Shown here piece by piece: positions 12,701-21,640 of a stretch of 64,000 nucleotides of DNA (its first letter is position 1; each line of letters opens with the position of its first letter). Both the position numbers and the translations under genes were made by a program. The DNA comes from Luscinia megarhynchos (Eukaryota; Chordata; Aves; Passeriformes; Turdidae), in NCBI GenBank assembly GCA_034336665.1, contig CM067572.1, positions 3,960,286-4,024,285 on the forward strand. Reading direction: 5' to 3'. The notes under the pieces were generated by a model, which saw nothing but the letters and a program-made list of their open reading frames with translations, searched no databases and was not told the DNA's origin.

Positions 12701-14744
12701 TTGTTTGGAAACTCAAAGACTGACCCTGCATGAATGGGAGCCAATGAAATCAATTCCAGAACCAACTGAGGAATTTTTTAACTGTTAGCCATGTCAACAA
12801 AAGAAGCTGGCCCTGGTACTGCCCAAGCCACTGACATCCTTCCTGTTGGAACTGAGTTTCCCACAAGCTCTCACTCCAGTGCTGTGGCTTGGCCACGCTC
12901 TCAGCCTGGGACACACTCTGCAAAACTCTCAAATGTCCCAAAAGTATTGCCCACAGGCTCCATCCTTGTAGAGGCCATTGGCAGCTCATCAGGATAATCG
13001 TGCTTGGGCTGCTGGCTCCCAGTACAAGGTTTGGTCTGGCATTTGGGCAATGAGGGACAGTGCAGCTCGTGAGCTGTGTGAGACCTGTGGGAAATGGTTT
13101 TTAGTTGGTGCAAAAGGTGCTTGTGGTGCTGAGCAGGTGTCCACCCATGCAGGAGTCTGTACAATGTGATGGTGGTCAGGATGATCATGACAGACAGAGA
13201 GATCTCTATAAGCCAGGTCTTGAAACTTGTGGTTTATTGCACAGGGTGTGGGTAAAAAGGGCCTGCTGGGAGCTGCCAGCCACGGCTTGGAGCAGGGCAG
13301 AAAGAGAGTGGGGGTAGTAAGAGCTCTAAGAGGTAAGAGAGCGAAGTAAGAGAGTGATTTTCCCGTTTACAATACAATAAATCTTCTTCTATGTTGAATA
13401 TTCTAATTTCCACTAACCAATGTAACACAAGATACAAATCCTATAGCATTTACATACAGCCTATAAGAATCATTACATTACCATAATGTGGTATAATTTA
13501 AACCCGTAAAATCAGCTCTTTGGACCTCTTCTGCCAAGCCAGCAGGCTCTTCTCTGACCTTTGGAGCTGCTCTCCAGCAGAAGGCACTGTCCTATCAAGA
13601 GGGGATTACTTTCGGCCGGCCATCCTATTGTCTTCTAGTTATTTAGTAACTAAGGTTTGGCATCTCAAAGATGGCTTTCATTTCAATCTCGCTTATGGTT
13701 TCCATATTCTCAAAATCTTTTGCTAGGCAATCATATTTATAAAGTTTTCCTGATCCATCCTTCCCAGTACACCCACTGTTGCAGCTGGTGCAGTCTCTTT
13801 GAGGCTGAGACCCCTCACCACACGGCATTTGGTGGTCTTAGAGTTGGTGTTTTTTGCAGCTTGGGCACTGAAGAAGAGTCAGAAGCCGTTTTCTGATGTT
13901 TCCAAGGTTGTTTATTCTTTCTAATCTAAAGAATTCTTTCTCTGACTAGCAAAGTTCTGTGTAGCATGCTGGTCAGAGGCACTCTGCCTGCCAGAGGGCA
14001 GGTCTTATCTTTTATAATATAAATTATGTACTTGCTGTTTACAATTACTTTCCAATACATGACCCTTACATTGCCCTGTCCAGTTTTCTCCCAAACCAAT
14101 TCAGAAGTGCCATCCTAACCCACAAAGATGGATACCATGAAGAAGAAGAAGAAAGACATACCATGGCCAAAATCTTCCATCTTAGCTCTAAACTTCTTAT
14201 TATAAACAATACTATAAATTCACTTTTCTACCTTCGAACAATCTAATTTATACTCTACTTATTTTTTTGTGACTTGTAATTCTTCCCTTAATGATGGTAA
14301 TTTTTTCTAAGGACTGAAATCAAACCCACAGGGGCCTTGGCCACTATGCCAAGGCCTTTGAGCCCCGTGTCCCCAGTCCTGAGGCATCCAGGGGAACACC
14401 CACGAACGGAGAGGATGCAGGACGTGCCAAGAAAACTCACCAGACAGGATGGAGGCGACGGCAGCGATGATGAAGGACACGATGACCCCCGGCCCCGCCA
14501 TCTCCTTGGCCACCAGGCCGGACACCACGTACATGCCGGTGCCCACGCAGCTGCCCACGCCCAGGGAGATGAGGTCCAGCGTGGTGAGCACCTTGGCCAG
14601 GCGGGCGCCCTGGGCGGCGGCGGCCCCGCTGCCCTCCAGCATGGACTCGACGGGCTTGGTGCGCAGCACGCGGCCCCGCAGCGCCTGCCCCGCCGCGCCC
14701 CAGGGCACCCGCCGCGGGTCCAGCCGCGACACCAACCCGCTCAT
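430..14744 (-). CDS. SLC7A14: SLC7A14, lysosomal cationic amino acid transporter family member (whole coding span, seven coding exons, one frameshift)
   Basis: The coding sequence joins 14744-14441, 8292-8056, 7320-7103, 5237-5091, 4183-3975, 3444-2566 and 752-430, all minus strand with GT-AG introns and matching phases. The product is near-identical along its length to vertebrate SLC7A14 as I remember it. It belongs to the CAT branch of the APC superfamily, with about 14 membrane helices, a TM1 glycine motif ([10 protein letters not shown], residues 63-72), a long cytosolic loop (about 434-555), and a C-terminal CAT_C-type region around the [14 protein letters not shown] stretch. Family knowledge: a lysosomal membrane protein in neurons and retina, linked to cationic amino acid (and more recently GABA) handling; human mutations cause retinal degeneration. 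Exon lengths sum to 2317 nt; removing one extra base gives 2316 nt, or 771 aa plus stop. That base, near 2834, breaks the frame after codon 575. Identity is very secure; whether this allele is functional is open. Confidence 0.96.
753..2565 (-). other. SLC7A14 intron between coding exons 6 and 7
   Basis: The donor gtgagtcc lies at 2565 and the acceptor ccaccccag at 753. The left part (about 830-1430) is filled by an LTR-like insertion. The remainder is unremarkable single-copy-looking DNA with a short A tract at about 2030-2040. Confidence 0.85.
830..1430 (-). mobile_element. LTR-retrotransposon fragment (songbird ERV-type solo LTR), approximate ends
   Basis: The composition changes sharply to AT-rich, and the segment resembles songbird LTR sequences I recall, including the 'gacccaataacccagtaaca' and 'cccctgggggtcggtgtca' segments. 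Read on the minus strand it has AATAAG-type polyadenylation-like sequence followed by a U5-like tctgtctctttcgtgtttt. No gag, pol or env coding sequence accompanies it, so it looks like a solo or truncated LTR. The family is assigned from memory only and the ends are approximate. Confidence 0.55.
2566..3444 (-). CDS. SLC7A14: SLC7A14 coding exon 6 (residues 372-664), carries a 1-nt frameshift
   Basis: This exon is 879 nt; the flanking phases require 878. It encodes TM9-TM10, the long cytosolic loop ([19 protein letters not shown] onward) with a DNEMLI sequence at 491-496 that fits the acidic dileucine sorting pattern, then TM11-TM13 and the CAT_C core. At about 2834 an extra base (G in gene sense, within CTC-G-ATG TTC) moves reading from VLLLFVL into a wrong frame that ends at TGA (2786-2784) after 16 residues. 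The correct frame resumes immediately ([14 protein letters not shown]) and stays intact to the donor at 2565. No other stop or indel is seen, and the sequence on both sides is strongly conserved. Confidence 0.93.
3445..3974 (-). other. SLC7A14 intron between coding exons 5 and 6
   Basis: A 530-bp intron bounded by the donor gtcagt (3974) and the acceptor gcgctccag (3445). I see no repeat or other feature in it. Confidence 0.9.
3975..4183 (-). CDS. SLC7A14: SLC7A14 coding exon 5 (residues 303-371)
   Basis: The acceptor cttgcccag precedes GTG AGC ATG ATC. The product covers the end of TM7 ([11 protein letters not shown]), the loop [22 protein letters not shown]8 ([20 protein letters not shown]) and the conserved [16 protein letters not shown] motif of cationic amino acid transporters. 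It ends in phase 2 (AG) before the donor gtcagt, so arginine 372 is completed by the next exon. Length 209 nt. Confidence 0.95.
4184..5090 (-). other. SLC7A14 intron between coding exons 4 and 5
   Basis: The intron is bounded by the donor gtaagtag and the acceptor ttgcccag. It contains a short 9-bp tandem repeat (about 4392-4442) and an imperfect AT/gata run near 5028-5045. Nothing else stands out. Confidence 0.9.
4389..4442. repeat. Short tandem repeat, 9-bp unit (actggtggg)
   Basis: Five to six imperfect copies of actggtggg lie in tandem inside an SLC7A14 intron, with variant units (actggtgag, gctggtggg, actggcagg). Confidence 0.8.
5091..5237 (-). CDS. SLC7A14: SLC7A14 coding exon 4 (residues 254-302)
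   Basis: This 147-nt, phase 0/0 exon encodes [20 protein letters not shown] followed by [16 protein letters not shown], one of the most conserved stretches in CAT-family transporters (TM6 with FIGFD, then the EEAKNP loop). It ends TAT GTG TCT before the donor gtaagtag. The acceptor is tccccacag. Joined to the next exon it reads AYVS-VSMILTL, matching the family. Confidence 0.95.
5238..7102 (-). other. SLC7A14 intron between coding exons 3 and 4
   Basis: A 1.9-kb intron with the donor gtaagtcc at 7102 and the acceptor tccccacag at 5238. ORFs here on either strand match nothing known. A short T tract is at 5789-5797. Confidence 0.9.
7103..7320 (-). CDS. SLC7A14: SLC7A14 coding exon 3 (residues 181-253)
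   Basis: The acceptor cacctag precedes GG AAA GGA GAG, completing [11 protein letters not shown]. The exon encodes two membrane helices ([19 protein letters not shown] and the [16 protein letters not shown] segment) and the loop [13 protein letters not shown]. It ends in phase 0 at GGG before the donor gtaagt (7102-7097). It spans 218 nt. Substitutions against mammals are conservative. Confidence 0.95.
7321..8055 (-). other. SLC7A14 intron between coding exons 2 and 3
   Basis: A 735-bp intron bounded by the donor gtgcgtcc (8055) and the acceptor cacctag (7321). No repeats or other signals are evident. Confidence 0.9.
8056..8292 (-). CDS. SLC7A14: SLC7A14 coding exon 2 (residues 102-180)
   Basis: The acceptor ccccacag precedes GC GTT TGC TAC, completing the split glycine of SGVCYAEFG. 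The exon encodes the TM2-TM3 region ([20 protein letters not shown], a signature of the CAT family), TM3 ([20 protein letters not shown]) and an extracytosolic stretch with an N-glycosylation sequon NHT at residues 163-165. It ends CTG G before the donor gtgcgt (phase 1). The length, 237 nt, agrees with the phases on both sides. Confidence 0.95.
9650..9667. repeat. (TA)n microsatellite
   Basis: An A run of about 8-9 bases is followed by about seven TA units. Confidence 0.85.
9880..10045. repeat. Compound AT-rich microsatellite ending in a T tract
   Basis: Nearly pure A/T: (TA)n-like runs, TAT/TAA triplets, a tandem 8-bp unit ataattat (about 9993-10020), then 23 consecutive T (10023-10045). 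This is a likely site of length polymorphism and of assembly error. The T tract could be the tail of an old retroposed element on the minus strand, but no body is recognisable beside it. Confidence 0.85.
10371..10391. repeat. Overlapping short palindromes with a TAATTA core
   Basis: ATTACAC-TG-GTGTAAT (10371-10386) overlaps the perfect 12-bp palindrome GTGTAATTACAC (10380-10391). TAATTA is the usual homeodomain core. Regulatory meaning is not shown by the sequence alone. Confidence 0.6.
10804..10999 (+). promoter_or_regulatory. Possible antisense promoter: TATA box followed by an exon-like stretch and splice donor
   Basis: TATATATAAAAGGC (10804-10817) is a strong TATA-box match. An initiation site about 30 bp downstream would fall near 10835-10840. 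From there to 10999 the sequence has no ATG, is C-rich like a 5' UTR, and ends CAGTATCAG followed by gtaagagt (from 11000), a good donor. Together these would make a non-coding first exon of a transcript antisense to SLC7A14. No downstream exon or known homologue was recognised, and TATA-like strings occur by chance. Confidence 0.3.
13200..13780 (-). mobile_element. LTR-retrotransposon fragment 1 of 2 (songbird ERV-type LTR)
   Basis: The sequence resembles songbird LTRs I recall. Read on the minus strand, its U5 end has a polyadenylation signal (caataaaccac, from plus-strand 'gtggtttattg' at about 13229-13239), and AT-rich U3-like DNA lies upstream. No retroviral coding region is present. The ends are approximate; target-site duplications could not be identified by eye. 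Confidence 0.6.
13860..14325 (-). mobile_element. LTR-retrotransposon fragment 2 of 2 (songbird ERV-type LTR)
   Basis: A second LTR-like segment in the same orientation carries its own minus-strand AATAAAC signal (plus-strand 'gtttattctttc', about 13909-13920), a gaagaagaagaag run (about 14140-14155) and the 'gtgacttgtaattct' string I associate with songbird LTRs. It ends within about 120 bp of SLC7A14 coding exon 1. It differs from fragment 1, so it is not simply the other LTR of one provirus, and no internal coding region lies between them. Confidence 0.6.
14441..14744 (-). CDS. SLC7A14: SLC7A14 coding exon 1 (start codon, residues 1-101)
   Basis: The ATG at 14744-14742 (G at -3) opens a product starting [16 protein letters not shown], close to the mammalian N terminus. 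It contains the conserved [11 protein letters not shown] segment, TM1 (about 57-77, with the GSCVGTGMY motif that unwinds around the amino-acid backbone in APC transporters) and most of TM2 (about 85-102). The exon ends in phase 1 at ATC CTG TCT G, followed by the donor gtgagt at 14440-14435. It is very GC-rich, like the first coding exon of many bird genes. The alanine-rich stretch at residues 41-47 differs from the mammalian threonine-rich version and is probably a GC-driven change. Confidence 0.95.
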
Positions 14745-14829
14745 GGCGCTGGCTGGGCGCGCCGGGCTCGGCCGGGGCAGCAGCGCCCACTCAGGGCTGG
14801 GGCTGCGCCTCCATCCTGCGCGGGCAGCC
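14745..14829 (-). other. SLC7A14: SLC7A14 5' UTR part of the start-codon exon
   Basis: The acceptor ctctcttgcag ends at 14830, giving an 85-nt untranslated lead to the ATG at 14744. The acceptor implies a separate upstream non-coding exon, as in mammals. Confidence 0.7.
14791..14814 (-). promoter_or_regulatory. Upstream ORF (7 codons) in the SLC7A14 5' UTR
   Basis: ATG GAG GCG CAG CCC CAG CCC TGA lies 46 nt before the main start codon, in the same exon. Its ATG context (A at -3? reads gcgcaggATGG, with G at +4) is reasonable, so it could dampen translation of the main frame. It overlaps nothing and ends before the main ATG, allowing reinitiation. Confidence 0.6.
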
Positions 14830-16784
14830 CTGCAAGAGAGCGGAACAGAGATTTTGGCTGAAAGAAGGGAGAGTCAAAAGGGTCCCCTGAGCTGGTTTTT
14901 GCTGAGCTGAGTTTTGCTTTGGCCAATGCTGCTGCTGTGGAGAAATATTCTTTTTTAATTTGAAAGATGTGGCTTTGCTGGTGTAACTGCAATATATTTT
15001 AGGGTCTGGCTTCCCTGTGGTTAAGGCAAACTGGGAGAGAAGCTTGGCAGGAGCAGTGTGGGCTCCACTGGCCACTGGAGAGTGACCAACAGCATGGCCA
15101 GTTGCAGCCATTTTTAATACTTTTAATTTATCTTGCCTGAACCCATCTGCTCTAGGATTGTCTCATGGCCTCATCTTGGTTTTCTCTTTCTCTGTGCTTT
15201 TTTCATCCCCACTCATATTTTCAAGAACAATTCAGCAACTGCCATTCCCCCTCTCTCCCTTTCTGCTGTTCTTCAGCAAACTCATAGTACCAGCAGCAGT
15301 GACTTCCTAGTGATGACTTCTTGACTTTGAGCAAACCAAGAAGAATTGACAAGCTGCAAACTAATACAAGGGAACAGGAAAAATAGTTTACTAGATATGA
15401 ATTTTTACCTGGAAGCTTCTTTCCTGTCAATACATAAATATTCTTTAATTTTAATTGCCTTGAAGACAAAACAATTATTTTTTCCATCTTTACGTTCTAA
15501 ACAAATTACCTTGTGTCCACAAGGCAGCCCTGTGTTGCTGAAGTTTATTAAATGAAACACAGCATTCATCTCATGTTTTGGTTGATCGCTGCTCAAATTG
15601 TGCTGATTTTTTACCTCAAGCAACCACAGGCTGAAAGGCTGCAGGTTCTAGCTAGGAATAATAATAAGAAATTGTTACTGCTCCTGAGCAAATGTGGATT
15701 TTTGGGTTGAGAATAAATAGAAACCACCCAAAATTCATCCTCCTTTTATCCAAAGCATGGCACCTCTGGAGTGTGGGCTGAAAAAGAGGTCTTACTGTGC
15801 TTCCCACTTCTCATCCTTTATTTAATTATTTTCCTTGAACTTTGTGGCTTCTCTTAGCTGAGTTTGAACGACTTGGATTGCTATGTAGGGTTTGCACTCA
15901 ATTGACTTAAACTAGTCAAGAAGCTGGGTCTTCAGAAGAGGTAGGATGGTGTGGGATGAAGGCACCAAAGCTTCAGGCTGGTCCTTGGTGCCATCACCAG
16001 GTCATGCTCTGGCATGGGAAGACATGTCCTGTGTTTTAAGGGGGATTGGGACCCTAGTTTTCCTCCATGTGTCTCTGATGGAGGCTTTGGGAAGGGTGGA
16101 ATATGCTGCTTACTGGAGCATTAATTTATCCATTAAAAAATTAAAATTAGTGTATTCCTCAAACTGAAGAGAGATGACTGATTTGGACAGCCCAGTCCAC
16201 TCTCAAGCCACATCATGGTATAGAAATTACTTTCTCACCAGCATCCCAAAGAACCCCAAGAGAAAATATGGCAGTCTTGTCCTGGAATAATATTAAATGC
16301 TAAAATGATGAAAAAAGCCCTTGAATATTTTCAATGGTTTAAATTTAAAGCAGGAACTGACTGATGGATTAGTGATGCACCCAGATTTAGGCTGCTGAGC
16401 TGTTCCAGCTGCCTGGGGTTGGGCTGTGACCAGGTCCTCCTTCATGGCTGCCCAACAGAGCCCTGCAATTCTTGGGGTTTAGTCTTCTCCAAGTCATCAA
16501 GGAAAAAAACTCAACCTTTTCAAAATGTCTGAAATGAACTAACTCTATAATTGCTGCTATACTCAATTAAAGTAGTCATTCAAAACTATTCCAGATGTTT
16601 AAGCAAGATCAGCATATTGCTGCTCTGTAGCTTGGAAAACATCTTTTCACTCCATTTGGAACCACAAGAAAATATGTTTTGGATGGCAACCACCTCCATG
16701 GGGCAGAGGCAGCTCACTTCTGCTCTGCTCCACTAACTCTGCCTGTCTAGAAGCAGACAGTGAGAAGCAAAAGGAAATTTTACT

Positions 16785-16806
16785 TGTTTTGTTTTGTTTT
16801 GTTTTA
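16785..16806. repeat. (GTTTT)n microsatellite
   Basis: Four uninterrupted GTTTT units in tandem. Confidence 0.85.
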
Positions 16807-17939
16807 ACCTTCTCACCATAAACCCAGGAAGATGAAGGGAGCTGTGGCTCAGTGGGGACAAGCTGCAGCTGGATTTTGGAGCTGCTCAGCTCTCCGCCAC
16901 CAGGCTGCTGGGGTTGGTTTTCCTCACTGGCTGGCACTTGCTGCTGCCACCATGTGCTTGTCAGCACCACTGTTTGTACCAAAACACTCCTCTTCATCAG
17001 GGTAAATTGACTAAAACTGCAATCAAGCCAGAAGGAGAGGCATAGGTGTTTGCAGGCATGGATCTTCCTTAGTGTCTGGGTTGATGCTGAATTATTCCTC
17101 ACGTAAAACTCAGTCTGTTGGGGAGGTGAGCACAGTGCCCCCAGCATCTCCCATCCTCACCACTCCCCATAGCTCCAGATTCTCCAGAAAATTGTCCCCA
17201 GACCACACCTGTGCCTTGGCATGGCTTTCGATTTTTCTGTTAATGACTCCCCTCAGTCCAGAAGTCTGTAGGGGTATCCATGAGCAAAGATCTCTGTTAA
17301 AATCTGCTGGGATGCAACAAGGAACAGAATCTCAATGGTGGTAAATGGAACAAAGAGAACTCCTGTTGTTGTATTGATGGAAAACCAGGCAGGGGCACTC
17401 ATTATGAGGAAAAGGTTGGGGTTTTCCCTGGTTTTCCACTGCTCACAGAGTAATTACTGCAGAGGAAAGACTGCTGATGCCTCCAGCAGCTGGATCAGCA
17501 TGGATCTGGCCCTGGCATGCAGGACACCAGTGCCGGGTTTGCTGCAGGGGTTTTTAGGGGGAAAGTCCCTTTCTCTTTGCCCAGGGGAGCAGTGCTTCAG
17601 AAATCTGGGATTGAAGCCGGTTCCTATCAACGCCCAAGGCAGTGCCTGCTGTGGACCCCAGAAATATTAATTCTAGTGTTTATGTGCAGGAACATCAGTC
17701 TTCAGACCCTCTCCAGTAGGGACTGTGTGCCGAGCATCAAACAGAGCCCCAAAGGCTCGAAGGGATGCTCAGGTAGCTCGAGATGATGGAAAAGGCAGCT
17801 CCAGGCAGCAAGCCCCGCTGCAATCCCAGAAAAATGAGAGGAAGAGAAACGAACGTGCTAGGCTGAGCTCCCTGTTATCTTTTCCCTTTAACTGTGAGTT
17901 CGGTGGCGGTGGGGGGGTTATTTTGGAGAGGCACAGGAT

Positions 17940-18100
17940 TTATCCCAGGGCTGACGTCAGGCGGGAGCGGGCACGGACCCGAGCGCAGGGATCGGAGCGC
18001 AGGGATGGGAGCGCTTCTGCCGGGGCTGCTCGCCGCCCAAATGTTTTCATTGCCAGTGCCATTCGATTTGGAGCTTTATGCGCTTGTTTTTACGGCGTTT
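17940..18100. promoter_or_regulatory. CpG-rich patch with a full CRE (TGACGTCA)
   Basis: The palindromic CREB/ATF site TGACGTCA lies at 17952-17959. It is followed by CpG-rich DNA and a 14-bp tandem repeat (gagcgcagggatcg at 17981-17994, gagcgcagggatgg at 17995-18008, then gagcgc). CpG density stands out from the surrounding intron. It could be an alternative promoter or intronic enhancer for SLC7A14; no clear first exon was identified. Confidence 0.4.
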
Positions 18101-20235
18101 ATCCCACTGTAAAAGCTGGCTCTGTCTCCATCATCAGCCCTCCTTAAAGCGATTTAAAAGCCAGGCACGGAGCCGAGAGCCAGGGCTGGTCCCTGCCGGT
18201 CCCGACGTGCACGTGGGTCCGGCTTCAGCAATCTGGCCCTGTGCCTTGGCTGGTAATTTTGGGCTTTTCTTATTTTTAATCTTTCCATTTTTACCTCTGC
18301 TTGAGCAGTTTGAGTGGAGTTGTGTTTGATTTAAACTTCAGTAGTCGCTAAATTAAACCACTGATAACACTTCAGCTATAAGATCAACTTTATCTGTGCA
18401 TCAACTAAAAAACGGGATATTTTTTGTGTGTCTTCATGGCAAAATGGAAGGGAAGAGGTTGAACAGCACTTGTCTATGATACTTCCATCAAAATTACACT
18501 GAACACCTTGGCAGTGTTAGCACTGCTGTAAAATGGCCAAACATCATTATCTTCTTTTGCTAAACAATTAAAATAAAAGAGGAAATGTTTAATTTGACCA
18601 AGGACATACGGCACCCAGAGGCAGCCCCCGGGAATTCATAAACTTTGTATTCTAGTCTATAGTGCAAGTATTAGAAGAGCATAAATGTGTAATCCAGTGA
18701 TATAATTAGCATGCAAATAGAGATAACCTTTCTTCCTCTTTCCAGCCTTCAGGGGGGATACAGTGTGATGGTTTAGCTGCTGTCTTTGCTGGGGAGAGAC
18801 TGGACTGCCTGGGTAGGCAGAGAAAAGGCAGAGGGAAGGAGGAGAGTGATGTTAAAGCTTCTTTGTGTCTTGCAGCTGGTGTTTCCCTTTTCCTAAGTAA
18901 ATAGCAAATCAATATTTGAGCACTGATCTGTGCCCATGCAGGCAAGCAATGAGAAGGTTTTGGTAGCTGAGGGCTCATCTTCCTGCCTGGATGAGGTGGG
19001 AGATGAGATGACACATTCAGAGGTGAAATTGGATCGTGCCACAGGGAAGGCCAGCAGATCCCTTGATACTGAGCTGTTCTAAACTTTGCCAGGATTAATT
19101 ACATGCCAACCTCACAAGCAGGGTCCAGGCTCCCTTGGGATGCTCTGGAGCACCAGGCTAGTGAGAAACTGCTCAGAGTCTGAAAGGAGCAGTGTTTTCC
19201 TCCTTCCTAGGGCTGGATGCACATGGAGCATATGCATGTGGAGCATCTAGAGTTCTTACAGCCTGAATGGGATGGAAGCTGAAATGTTCCTTTTGGAGAT
19301 GCTCACACACATCCCTAGCCCTGGTAAATCCACCTGCCCCTGTCCAATGTCTGGCATTTTGGTTTTCCACTTGTTTTCTGCCCTTTTTGCATGGGTACCA
19401 ATCATTCCCACGGTGCAGAAGAGTGTAGGAATGGATGCAGGGTATGACAGATACAAGAGTCTGTGCATGCTGAGCTGTAAATAATGCAATATGTATGAAG
19501 TGCTCTGTTTGGGCTTGCAACAGAGCTATTTAACCACCAGAAAGGAAAAAAAAATAAAAATAAGAGAACTACAGAGAAAGAGGTATAATCAATTGGCACA
19601 TTTTCAAAAAGGTCTTGAGGTAGGAAGGTAAAAGCCTTAAAAACTGCAACAGTGCAGGGAAATGGCAAATCAATGGATGGATGAGATGATCAGGAGATGG
19701 GGAACCAGGAACATTCTGGAGCTGTTCTGACAGGCTCCCTCTAGGACAATAATGAAACCACATGAAATTAGTAAAATTTGTTGCTCTACCAGTAAAATGG
19801 AGAAATTCACTGCCTTAAAGAAGTGCATGGTGGTTAATCTATCTGGGTTTTCTAAGAAGTAGATGAAAAACAAGGCTAAAAATGATTAATGGTCCCCTAG
19901 ATGTGGGTTGTTGAAGTCGATATTGGCTTTGTACCTGCACTGCTCATCTGCAGAAGGGCCCTAGAGGCTCTGTGCACTTTCAGATGCTCATTTGTGGTGC
20001 TGATGTTGCATTCCAAGTGTAGATACTGATACCAATTCTTTAAGCACAGCCTCCCCCACCTTTCTGCAGTCACAAACCACAGTGATGTTGAACACATGGA
20101 ACCCCTAAAGGAAGATTGGACTCACAGGTCTGGGTGCTCAGGCTGTCAAGGGCCAATGTACTGACCACTGAGGTTCAGACATTTTAAGCACTACGGGAGG
20201 GATGCCCAGGAACACGGATTTGTCTCACATGCACT

Positions 20236-20385
20236 CATAGATTCATAGAATGGTTTGTGTTGGACAGAATCCTAAAGATCATCTCGTTCCAACCCAGCCT
20301 GCCATGTGCAGGGACACCTTCCACTAGACCAGATTGCCCAGGGCTCCATCCGACCTGGCCTTGCAAATATGCTGGCACATCCTTC
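20236..20385 (-). mobile_element. CR1 LINE 3'-end fragment
   Basis: The sequence begins attcatagaatggtttgtgttgga and continues with the CR1 3' region ('gcagggacaccttccactag', 'ctccatccgacctggcctt'). On the plus strand this is the reverse complement of the CR1 end. It is diverged and truncated, with no reverse-transcriptase sequence. Confidence 0.85.
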
Positions 20386-21352
20386 TGCAACCTTGGTTTT
20401 TGGGAGTAGCAGCTCCAGACCCTGAGCTGTCACAAGAGGAGAAGCATAATCTGATTTTTCTGGAATACAGTGAGTCGCCCATTTGCAATGCTGGGCATAG
20501 ATTCCTCTAACAGTGCAACTGCCAGCAGCATCAGTGGGATGCCTGCAGCCCTGGGTCTGTGACTGAGCTTTTTCCTGGTTTTGGGTAGTAGGTTGTACTT
20601 GCAGTAATTACCACTTTGAGATTTTCTGTACCAAATCTCACATGGGAGTGGACAACAGCTGCCTTTGTATCACTGAAACTGTAGACCTGTAGAGGCTATC
20701 AGACAGTTTCTTCTAGAATTATGCTCCTTTAAAAACTGTCTTTGCTTTAACAGCACACAAGAGGAACTCTCTGTAATTACTGGGATGTGTTTTCTTTTTC
20801 TTTCCTCAGTGGATCCATACTTTTACATCTCAGAATGAAAGTCATTATGGTTTGCTGCAGGCCAGACAGGAGAGCTTTTTTCATTTGACATAATTCACAG
20901 AATGGGTTATTTATTAATGTGTGAGGCTCTCTAAACAAAATGGATTTTTACTCTTGCGAGAGTCTGGCTGATACATCATTATGACAACTTATTTCATTTC
21001 TGGGTAGCATTTTGAACCCAGTGACGAAAACACAAATCCTTCAGTAAAGAACTGATTTAACACTAAGGCTTCATCATACAGAGCAGGAAAAAATTTCCCC
21101 TGTATATCAAATACAGGACCTGAAAAATCCACTATTTTTAAACCTCTAGTTTTATTTTGAAGATTGTTGGTTTTACAGAGATTCCTTTATTCCCCACTAA
21201 GAAACTGCTGGGCTTTTTCCTCTCAATGCTGACTCTCACTCACCAGCAGTCTTTCCCCGTTTCTTTAATGATTCAGTAGGAGTCTGAACTGGCCTTTTAC
21301 ACAGTAAGCACATCAAGCTTACAAACACCTCTCAGCTCTTGCCGAGTTTCAA

Positions 21353-21640
21353 ATGCATTTATCTTTTGTATGTGCACATGGTCTCATTAATTACTTATCG
21401 TGTTCCATCAGCAGTTATACAAATGTAATTGATTATGCCTCGCTGCCCCACTTCCACTATTTTGGCTATCAGCTAATTAATGCAGGAGAGGCTTTCAAAC
21501 AGCTGCTTTCCTCAGAAGGAGCTGGAAAAACACATTCTTCAACCCCAAACCTACTAAAGGTTCCAGAAGAAGCTGTAGTAGCATATGCAAATCAATGGGA
21601 GCTTTTTGCATATGCAAATAGGAGCCTTGAGCTGGGGGAA
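21353..21640. promoter_or_regulatory. Candidate non-coding regulatory element with paired octamer sites
   Basis: ATGCAAAT (POU-factor octamer) occurs at 21585-21592 and again at 21612-21619, both on the plus strand and both preceded by GCAT. The second is part of a near-palindrome TTTGCATATGCAAAT, suited to a POU dimer. The surrounding DNA is AT-rich, free of recognised repeats, and also has TAATTA-type cores. No ORF here resembles a known protein. Confidence 0.35.

Larger units (their letters stand above)
8293..14440 (-). other. SLC7A14 intron between coding exons 1 and 2
   Basis: A 6.1-kb intron with the donor gtgagttt at 14440 and the acceptor ccccacag at 8293. It contains AT microsatellite DNA at 9.65 and 9.88-10.05 kb, a plus-strand TATA/donor pair at 10.80-11.00 kb, and two LTR fragments at its upstream end. 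Confidence 0.9.

Noticed and set aside
13200..14325. A complete provirus between two LTRs
   Set aside because: The two LTR-like pieces differ, lie almost next to each other, and no retroviral coding sequence separates them.
14337..14910. Plus-strand ORFs of 153-174 codons opposite SLC7A14 exon 1
   Set aside because: They are antisense shadows of a GC-rich coding exon.
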